The notes under the pieces are model-generated. The model did no database searches, was not told the origin of the DNA, and worked only from the letters and a program-made list of their open reading frames with translations. A program made the translations under genes and the position numbers. Positions 60,362-64,000 of a DNA stretch of 64,000 nt are shown in pieces. Position 1 is the first letter of the stretch. The number at the start of each line of letters is the position of its first letter. Source of the DNA: Streptomyces sp. SID8352 (GTDB taxonomy: Bacteria > Actinomycetota > Actinomycetes > Streptomycetales > Streptomycetaceae); the NCBI RefSeq assembly GCF_009862265.1, contig NZ_WWGX01000035.1:127786-191785 (forward strand). The letters are read 5' to 3'.

Positions 60362-61651
60362 ATGACCAGCCGCTCTCTGTGGAACGGTTTCGCTGACATG
60401 GCCCAGGTCCAGAGGACGGGGATGCTCAGTCTGGACCGCGGTGAGGGCGTACACGTGTGGGACGTCCAAGGACGCCGCTATCTGGATGCCACTGCCGGGC
60501 TCTGGTTCGCCAACGTCGGGCACGGCCGCGAGTGCATCGCCCAGGCTGCCGCGGCTCAGATGACCAGGTTGGCCGCCTATTCGGGATTCGGGGATCTGAC
60601 CACACCCGTGGCCACGGAACTGGCGGCCAGGCTGGCCGGCATCGCGCCCATGGCGCAGGCCTCCGTCTTCTTCACCAACGGCGGATCCGACGGGGTGGAC
60701 ACGGCGGTGAAGCTGCTGTTGCGCACCTGGACGCTCCGCGGGCAGCCACAGCGGCGGATCTTCCTGTCTCGTGAGCACGGGTATCACGGCATGCATCTGG
60801 CGGGTACGGCGCTGGCCGGCATCCCCTCCAACCGCGACGGCTACGGAGTCGCTCCGATCGAGACGGAAGTGGTCGCCTGGGACAGCGTGGAGGCTCTGCG
60901 GAAGGCCGTCGGACGCCTGGGCGCCGAACGGATCGCGGGGTTCTTCTGCGAACCGGTGATCGGGGCGGGCGGGGTGCATCCGGCTCCCGAGGGCTATCTC
61001 CGCGGCGTACGCCAGGTGTGCGGAGAGGCGGGCATCCCGTTCATCGCCGATGAGGTCATTACGGGCTACGGACGCATCGGAGGGGCGTGGTTCGCCAGCA
61101 GCCGCTTCGGCCTGGAACCGGACCTCGTTCTCACAGCGAAGGGGCTGACCTCAGGGTATGCCCCTATGGGCGCGGTACTGGTCTCTCCAGAGCTGGCGGA
61201 GCCCTTCTTCGCCGGGAAGGCGGGCGCCTTTCGGCACGGGTACACCTACGGAGGGCACGCTGCTGCGGCGGCAGCGGCCCTGCGCAACCTGGAACTGCTG
61301 GAGAACGAGCATCTGGTGGACGGGGCGGCCCGACTGGAGAAGGACCTGGCGGAGGCCTTCGCGCCGGTGGCGGACCTGGCCGTGGTGCGCTCGGTGCGTT
61401 CGGGGACAGGAGCCCTGGCGGCCGTGGAACTGGGCGACCCGGCGTTGGCCACCGCGGCTCTGTCCGGTTTGCGCGAGGCCGGGGTGCTCACCCGGGTCAT
61501 CGGGGGAACGGCCTTGCAGGTGTCCCCGGCCCTCACCATGACCAAGGGCGAAGTCGGCGACCTGGCCGGTGCCTTCACCCAGGTGCTGACGGCGCTGGGC
61601 AGCGGAGACACCCCCGGTGGCGGGGACCTCGACGGAACCGCGGTGCGCTGA
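60362..61651 (+). CDS. Class III pyridoxal-phosphate aminotransferase
   Basis: 429 residues. FTNGGSDGVDTAVKLL is the phosphate-binding loop region, REHGYHGMHLAGT holds the ring-stacking residue, ADEVITGYGRIGG carries the PLP-pyridine Asp, and Lys260 in LTAKGLTSGY forms the Schiff base. The family moves amino groups from omega-amino acids, amines or beta-amino acids to pyruvate or 2-oxoglutarate. It is codirectional with the amino-acid transporter operon and probably does the first step after uptake. A 22-bp-stem hairpin follows. Confidence 0.9.
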   Translation: MTSRSLWNGFADMAQVQRTGMLSLDRGEGVHVWDVQGRRYLDATAGLWFANVGHGRECIAQAAAAQMTRLAAYSGFGDLTTPVATELAARLAGIAPMAQASVFFTNGGSDGVDTAVKLLLRTWTLRGQPQRRIFLSREHGYHGMHLAGTALAGIPSNRDGYGVAPIETEVVAWDSVEALRKAVGRLGAERIAGFFCEPVIGAGGVHPAPEGYLRGVRQVCGEAGIPFIADEVITGYGRIGGAWFASSRFGLEPDLVLTAKGLTSGYAPMGAVLVSPELAEPFFAGKAGAFRHGYTYGGHAAAAAAALRNLELLENEHLVDGAARLEKDLAEAFAPVADLAVVRSVRSGTGALAAVELGDPALATAALSGLREAGVLTRVIGGTALQVSPALTMTKGEVGDLAGAFTQVLTALGSGDTPGGGDLDGTAVR

Positions 61652-61682
61652 TCGCAACCATGCTCACGATGCCGTCACCCTG

Positions 61683-61732
61683 GTCCCGCACTTCGTCCGT
61701 CCCGCGTACCCGGGACGGACGAAGTGCGGGAC
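61683..61732. terminator. 22-bp perfect-stem terminator
   Basis: Bases 61683-61704 pair without mismatch with 61711-61732 across a 6-nt loop (cgtacc). It lies 31 bp after the aminotransferase stop and is symmetric, so it should end transcription in both directions. Confidence 0.85.
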
Positions 61733-61812
61733 GCGCCGACGTTCCGCCGACCGGGCGCGGCCGGTCATCCCGTGCGAAGGGCGCGGGCGGTTGTCGGACC
61801 CCGACTCGACGA

Positions 61813-61847
61813 GGCCGGTGGGCCACCATGTAGGTGGCCCACCGGCC
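61813..61847. terminator. 15-bp-stem terminator facing the CoA-transferase operon
   Basis: ggccggtgggccacc (61813-61827) pairs with 61833-61847 across a 5-nt loop. It lies 178 bp past the CoA-transferase stop on the minus strand. The rest of the 61652-62024 gap shows no gene. Confidence 0.75.
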
Positions 61848-62024
61848 GGGCCGCGTCGACCGGCCGCCGGCGCCGCGCCGGGGACGGCCCTGCCCGCCAG
61901 GGGCCCCGGACGCCGCCCGGGGCACCGGCCCGCCCCGGGCCGGACGAGGACCCGGACGCCCCGGGGACCCGCGCGGTGTCCCGGGGGCAGCGGGCCAGGA
62001 GGCGTCATCGGACCGGGCGGGGGA

Positions 62025-62660
62025 TCACGGGCAGCCGGACAGGTCCGCGCCGGTCGCCGCGCGGATCTCCCGCGGCGTCACCCCCGGGGCGAGCTCCCTC
62101 AGCACGAGCCCGTCGGCCGTCACATCGATGACTCCCATACCGGTGACCACACGGTCCACGCAGGCCCGGCCGGTGAGCGGGAGCGTGCACCGCTCGACGA
62201 GCTTGGGCGAACCGTCCCTGGCCAGATGGTCCATCAGGACGATGACGCGGCGGGCTCCGTGGACGAGGTCCATCGCACCCCCCATGCCCTTGATCATCTT
62301 TCCGGGGACGGACCAGTTGGCGAGGTCACCCGTCCGGGAGACCTGCATCGCGCCCAGGACGGCGGTGTCCACGTGACCGCCCCGGATCATGCCGAACGAG
62401 AGCGCCGAATCGAAGAACGAGGCCCCTGGCAGAACCGTCACGGTCTCCTTGCCGGCGTTGATCAGATCCGGATCGACCTCGTCCGCGGCGGGGTACGGGC
62501 CCGTGCCGAGGATGCCGTTCTCCGAGTGCAGCACCACGTGCACCCCCGCGGGAAGGTGGCCGGGTATCAGCGTCGGAAGCCCGATGCCGAGATTGACGTA
62601 GGAGCCGTCCTCCAGCTCCGCCGCCGCCCGGGCGGCCATCTCGTCCCTGGTCCACGCCAT
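62025..62660 (-). CDS. 3-oxoacid (acetoacetate-type) CoA-transferase, beta subunit
   Basis: 211 residues. The [17 protein letters not shown] stretch and the catalytic glutamate in [12 protein letters not shown] identify a class I B subunit. Its start overlaps the A-subunit stop by one base (TGATG). The upstream gene is a 3-hydroxybutyrate dehydrogenase, so succinyl-CoA:acetoacetate transfer in ketone-body or PHB breakdown is the likely role. It is a paralogue of the subunit at 2232, clearly diverged in sequence. Confidence 0.88.
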   Translation of the reverse strand: MAWTRDEMAARAAAELEDGSYVNLGIGLPTLIPGHLPAGVHVVLHSENGILGTGPYPAADEVDPDLINAGKETVTVLPGASFFDSALSFGMIRGGHVDTAVLGAMQVSRTGDLANWSVPGKMIKGMGGAMDLVHGARRVIVLMDHLARDGSPKLVERCTLPLTGRACVDRVVTGMGVIDVTADGLVLRELAPGVTPREIRAATGADLSGCP

Positions 62661-63505
62661 CAGGAGGTCACCTCCCCGCCCGAGTACGGTGCGCGGACCG
62701 TCCTCTTCTCGATCCTCTTGTCCGCGGCCTGATCTGCGGTCAGCGCCACGACGCGCTGTACGAAAACACCGGGGAGGTGGACGTCGGCCGGGGCTATGGA
62801 GCCAGGTTCCACCAGTTCCTCCACCTCGGCGATCGTGACCCGGCCGGCCATCGCCACCAAGGGGTTGAAGTTGCGTGCGGAGGCGTCGAAGACGAGGTTG
62901 CCGTGGCCGTCGCCGCGTGCGGCCCGCACCAGGGCGAAACCGGTGGTGATGCCGGTCTCCAGCACATGGTCCCGCCCGTCGAAGGAACGGATCTCCTTGG
63001 GAGGAGAGGCGACGGCGACCGTCCCGTCGGAGGCGTAGCGCCAGGGCAGTCCGCCCTCGGCCACCTGGGTCCCGACCCCGGCGGGCGTGTAGAAGGCCGG
63101 GACGCCGCAGCCTCCGGCACGCAGCCGCTCCGCCAGCGTGCCCTGCGGGGTGAGCTCCAGTTCCAGCTCACCCGACAGGTACTGCCGGGCGAACTCCCTG
63201 TTCTCGCCGACGTACGAGCCGACGGCCCGTGAGATGCGTCCGGCCCGCAGCAGAACGCCCAGGCCCCAGTCGTCCGTCCCGCAGTTGTTGGAGACCACTT
63301 CCAGACACCCGGCCCCCTGCTCGTACAGCGCGGCGATCAGGACCGACGGGACGCCGCACAGCCCGAAGCCGCCCACGGCGACCGAGGCGCCGGATCCGAT
63401 GTCCGCGACGGCGTCCGCCGCGGAGGCACACAACTTGTTCAACTCACGACTCCAGGGACGGGAAAGGACGGACGAGGGGACGTGGGGAACCTCCGGGGCG
63501 GTCAC
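62660..63505 (-). CDS. 3-oxoacid (acetoacetate-type) CoA-transferase, alpha subunit
   Basis: About 281 residues from a GTG at 63505 that overlaps the dehydrogenase stop (GTGA). The domain proper starts about 25 residues later ([20 protein letters not shown]), so a later start is possible. [12 protein letters not shown] is the glycine-rich CoA site and [13 protein letters not shown] the subunit A hallmark. It works with the B subunit encoded next. Confidence 0.87.
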   Translation of the reverse strand: MTAPEVPHVPSSVLSRPWSRELNKLCASAADAVADIGSGASVAVGGFGLCGVPSVLIAALYEQGAGCLEVVSNNCGTDDWGLGVLLRAGRISRAVGSYVGENREFARQYLSGELELELTPQGTLAERLRAGGCGVPAFYTPAGVGTQVAEGGLPWRYASDGTVAVASPPKEIRSFDGRDHVLETGITTGFALVRAARGDGHGNLVFDASARNFNPLVAMAGRVTIAEVEELVEPGSIAPADVHLPGVFVQRVVALTADQAADKRIEKRTVRAPYSGGEVTS

Positions 63506-64000
63506 TGCGCGGTCCAGCCGCCGTCCACCGGCAGCGACGCGCCGTTGACCATGGACCCGGCGGGACCGCACAGGAAGACCGCCAGTTCCGCGACCTCACG
63601 GGGCTCGGCGAGCCGTTTGACCGCGCTTTTCGCGAGCAGCACCTCGTCGACCACCCGGTCCTCGCGGACTCCTCGGGTGGCCGCCTGGGCGGCGATCTGA
63701 CCTGCGACGAGCGGCGTGCGGACATAGCCGGGGTTGACGCAGTTCGACGTCACCCCGTGCGGTCCGCCCTCCAGCGCGATCGTCTTCGACAGCCCCTCCA
63801 GCCCGTGCTTCGCGGCCACGTACGCGCACTTGAACGCGGAGGCGCGCAGTCCGTGAACGGAGGAGATGTTCACGATGCGGCCCCAGCCGCGGGCGTACAT
63901 GCCCGGCAGCATCGACCGCGCCAGCACGAACGGGGCGGTGACCATGAGCGACTGCATCGTCCGGAAGGTGTCCACCGGGAACCCGGTGACAGGGGCGATG
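63502..64000 (-). CDS. 3-hydroxybutyrate dehydrogenase (SDR), N-terminal part outside window
   Basis: The frame is open to the right edge, so the cofactor loop is missing; 165 residues are visible. The stretch GFPVDTFRTMQSLMVTAPF and NISSVHGLRASAFKCAYVAAK are typical of D-3-hydroxybutyrate dehydrogenases, with catalytic Ser, Tyr (YVAAK) and Lys kept. It ends VNGASLPVDGGW. It oxidises 3-hydroxybutyrate to acetoacetate, which the CoA-transferase encoded downstream converts to acetoacetyl-CoA. Confidence 0.85.
   Translation of the reverse strand, partial: IAPVTGFPVDTFRTMQSLMVTAPFVLARSMLPGMYARGWGRIVNISSVHGLRASAFKCAYVAAKHGLEGLSKTIALEGGPHGVTSNCVNPGYVRTPLVAGQIAAQAATRGVREDRVVDEVLLAKSAVKRLAEPREVAELAVFLCGPAGSMVNGASLPVDGGWTAQ

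Noticed and set aside
52530..61651. Taurine degradation (taurine-pyruvate aminotransferase plus sulfoacetaldehyde acetyltransferase)
   Set aside because: The ThDP enzyme does not resemble sulfoacetaldehyde acetyltransferase and no phosphotransacetylase or sulfite exporter is present; CoA-ester enzymes point elsewhere.

Overview
The window is very GC-rich DNA, with strong third-position G/C, GTG and TTG starts and dense ATGA/GTGA gene overlaps. It also holds a sortase-anchored LASTG surface protein, a PAS/GAF/SpoIIE-type PP2C phosphatase and a DUF574-type methyltransferase. Together these point to a Streptomyces-like actinomycete chromosome. Most of the window is catabolic: ketones, acetoacetate, aromatic end products, and organic or amino acids handled as CoA esters. 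I saw no rRNA, tRNA, CRISPR array or intact insertion sequence.

Region 1 (1-8.7 kb) starts with a truncated Baeyer-Villiger monooxygenase and a short-chain dehydrogenase. These converge on a pcaFIJ-like operon (thiolase plus 3-oxoacid CoA-transferase) read from a divergent LysR gene. A patch of decayed genes follows (chloramphenicol-phosphotransferase-like and GNAT acetyltransferase remnants), then a surface protein. Region 2 (8.9-26.5 kb, all minus strand) has two parts. The first is a transporter group: solute-binding lipoprotein, permease and ATPase, with an acetoacetate-decarboxylase-like protein, a GntR regulator and an SDR. The second is a ten-gene operon in which every adjacent pair of genes overlaps. 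It encodes biotin carrier, biotin carboxylase and a stand-alone pyruvate-carboxylase-type carboxyltransferase, an HAD phosphatase, a two-subunit phenylphosphate-synthase-like dikinase, an acetoacetyl-CoA-synthetase-like ligase, an amidohydrolase, an IclR regulator and an SDR. I read it as a candidate new route for ATP- and biotin-dependent carboxylation of a ketone (or phenol-like) substrate, giving a beta-keto acid that is then activated to a CoA ester. In support, the arginine that binds the pyruvate carboxylate in pyruvate carboxylase appears to be replaced by threonine in this carboxyltransferase. A 31-bp palindrome sits just before the first gene.

Region 3 (26.7-37.5 kb) is mixed. It holds a small regulator made of two LuxR-type helix-turn-helix units, an O-methyltransferase, an SDR with altered cofactor motifs, a signalling phosphatase and a DUF574 methyltransferase. 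It also has a decayed MFS transporter, an SMI1/KNR4 protein facing a NucA/NucB nuclease domain tail to tail, and a double-length CaiB-type CoA-transferase. Region 4 (37.9-48.3 kb, plus strand) has two flavin reductases, an HMG-CoA-lyase-like enzyme, a CaiB CoA-transferase, an AceE-like 2-oxoacid dehydrogenase E1, an AraC regulator, an aldehyde dehydrogenase and a luciferase-like monooxygenase. This suggests oxidation of an unknown substrate by a two-component flavin system.

Region 5 (49.9-61.7 kb, plus strand) is a second tightly coupled operon. It has an amino-acid-type ABC transporter, a ThDP enzyme, an aldehyde dehydrogenase, an XRE-cupin regulator, a MaoC hydratase, a CaiB CoA-transferase, a CitE-type lyase, a thioesterase and, separately, a class III aminotransferase. 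These could form an uptake, transamination, decarboxylation, oxidation, CoA activation, hydration and cleavage path. Two strong hairpins separate it from region 6 (62.0-64.0 kb, minus strand). That region holds a second CoA-transferase pair behind a 3-hydroxybutyrate dehydrogenase that runs off the window, which is a ketone-body module.
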